A DNA stretch of 64,000 nt from Closterium sp. Naga37s-1 (Eukaryota; Streptophyta; Zygnematophyceae; Desmidiales; Closteriaceae), in assembly GCA_947471745.1 (NCBI GenBank), contig CANJKZ010000517.1, positions 434,001 to 498,000 on the forward strand, read 5' to 3'. Under the pieces are notes generated by a model, which saw only the letters and a list, made by a program, of their open reading frames with translations, did not search any database and was not told where the DNA came from. Of this stretch, positions 63,530 to 64,000 are shown piece after piece. The translations under genes were made by a program, and so were the position numbers. The first letter of the stretch is position 1; each line of letters begins with the position of its first letter.

Positions 63530-64000
63530 CCTGCTCCTTCTCCCTACACTGGTCCTACTGGAGGTCTTGCTGAGCGTCGTGAGCGTGCGTCTCGTCCTGC
63601 GTCGCCTGTTCGTGCTGCTCGCACTAGTCGTCGTGTTCCGCGTCCGCGTCCTCCTGCGGTCCCAGGCACACACCAGATGGCGCTGCGTCCTTCCACTGCT
63701 CCACTGCGTGTCCCTTTGCCGTCCCCTCCAGAGTCCTCTCTTCCTGCTCTTGCTGACCCGGAGTCTGACTCCCTTCGTGCTGCCAGTCCTACTGTCACGC
63801 GTCTTCTGGCTACTGCTGTCACTGACCCTTCCTTTGAGTCCACTGCTGCGTCTGCCTTAGTTGCTGAGCTTGTCGACTTTGCTGCTCGCTGTCGTCTAGA
63901 CTACGCTGCTAGTCTTGTTGCTGAGTCTGAGTCTGTCTGTCCTCCGTCCGTCGGGGGTGAGTGTGCTCTTAGCACGGACGTCCTTGAGGACAGGCAGGAG
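63530..64000 (+). pseudogene. Copia 4 linker before RT, runs off the window
   Basis: The correct frame resumes as TGPTGGLAERRERASRPASP, later FESTAASALVAELVDFAAR and ALSTDVLEDRQE at the edge. This is the region just before the reverse transcriptase in copia polyproteins; no stop is seen before 64000. Confidence 0.75.

Larger units (their letters stand above)
58841..64000 (+). mobile_element. Ty1/copia retrotransposon 4, cut by window end
   Basis: Probable left LTR 58841-58936 (TGTAGTGGGG to CTTCACA), PBS TGGTATAGAGC at 58937 (one base short of the usual form), a GC-rich repeat leader, gag at 60022, then protease, integrase and the linker before RT. RT, RNase H and the right LTR lie outside the window, so the left boundary rests only on the PBS and a TG start. 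Frameshifts in C runs and a TAG show it is not intact. Confidence 0.8.

Overview
The window looks like nuclear DNA of a land plant or, more likely, a streptophyte green alga. It has an intron-rich plant-type LRR receptor kinase in which each leucine-rich repeat sits on its own 72-nt exon, plant Ty1/copia and chromodomain Ty3/gypsy retrotransposons, a GH17 beta-1,3-glucanase with an X8/CBM43 module, and a plant-type calcium-binding EEP nuclease. The gene families and the microsatellite-rich introns make me suspect a zygnematophyte; that is inference, not shown by any single sequence feature.

Layout. (1) 1-1668: 5' flank, no gene seen. (2) 1669-37307, + strand: one LRR receptor kinase gene. It has a signal-peptide exon, an LRR N-terminal cap exon, 27 LRR exons or relics of them, a Cys-rich juxtamembrane exon, a transmembrane exon and six kinase exons. 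Of the 27, 21 look intact; the others carry a stop, a lost splice site or an internal deletion. Because nearly all LRR exons are 72 nt with phase-2 boundaries, any of them can be dropped without changing frame. Joining the intact exons gives an uninterrupted frame of 3123 nt (1040 codons plus stop). The introns hold a solo LTR (10456-11581), a degenerate copia (17053-23008) and an apparently intact, very young copia in reverse orientation (23267-29758), each with a perfect 5-bp target duplication. (3) 37308-39311: intergenic. (4) 39312-42003, - strand: broken EEP-nuclease/EF-hand gene. (5) 42100-43652, + strand: broken GH17-X8 gene. Both genes lack their 5' parts and meet head to head near 42010-42095. 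(6) 44422-57814: old Ty3/gypsy chromovirus (TSD TTTAG) with a 7.9-kb Ty1/copia (45970-53847, - strand) inserted in its gag. (7) 57815-58840: spacer. (8) 58841 to the window end: another Ty1/copia on +, cut by the window edge before its reverse transcriptase.

How the parts relate. The receptor gene carries almost all the host information. The retrotransposons sit in its introns or beside it and form a relative age series: gypsy LTRs differ at roughly a tenth of positions by eye, the 17-23 kb copia LTRs at about 5 of 258, the nested copia LTRs mainly by tandem-repeat copy number, and the 23-30 kb copia LTRs show no difference I can find. Most premature stops in the old gypsy sit where CAG (Gln) or CGA (Arg) would be expected, the pattern left by deamination of methylated cytosines.
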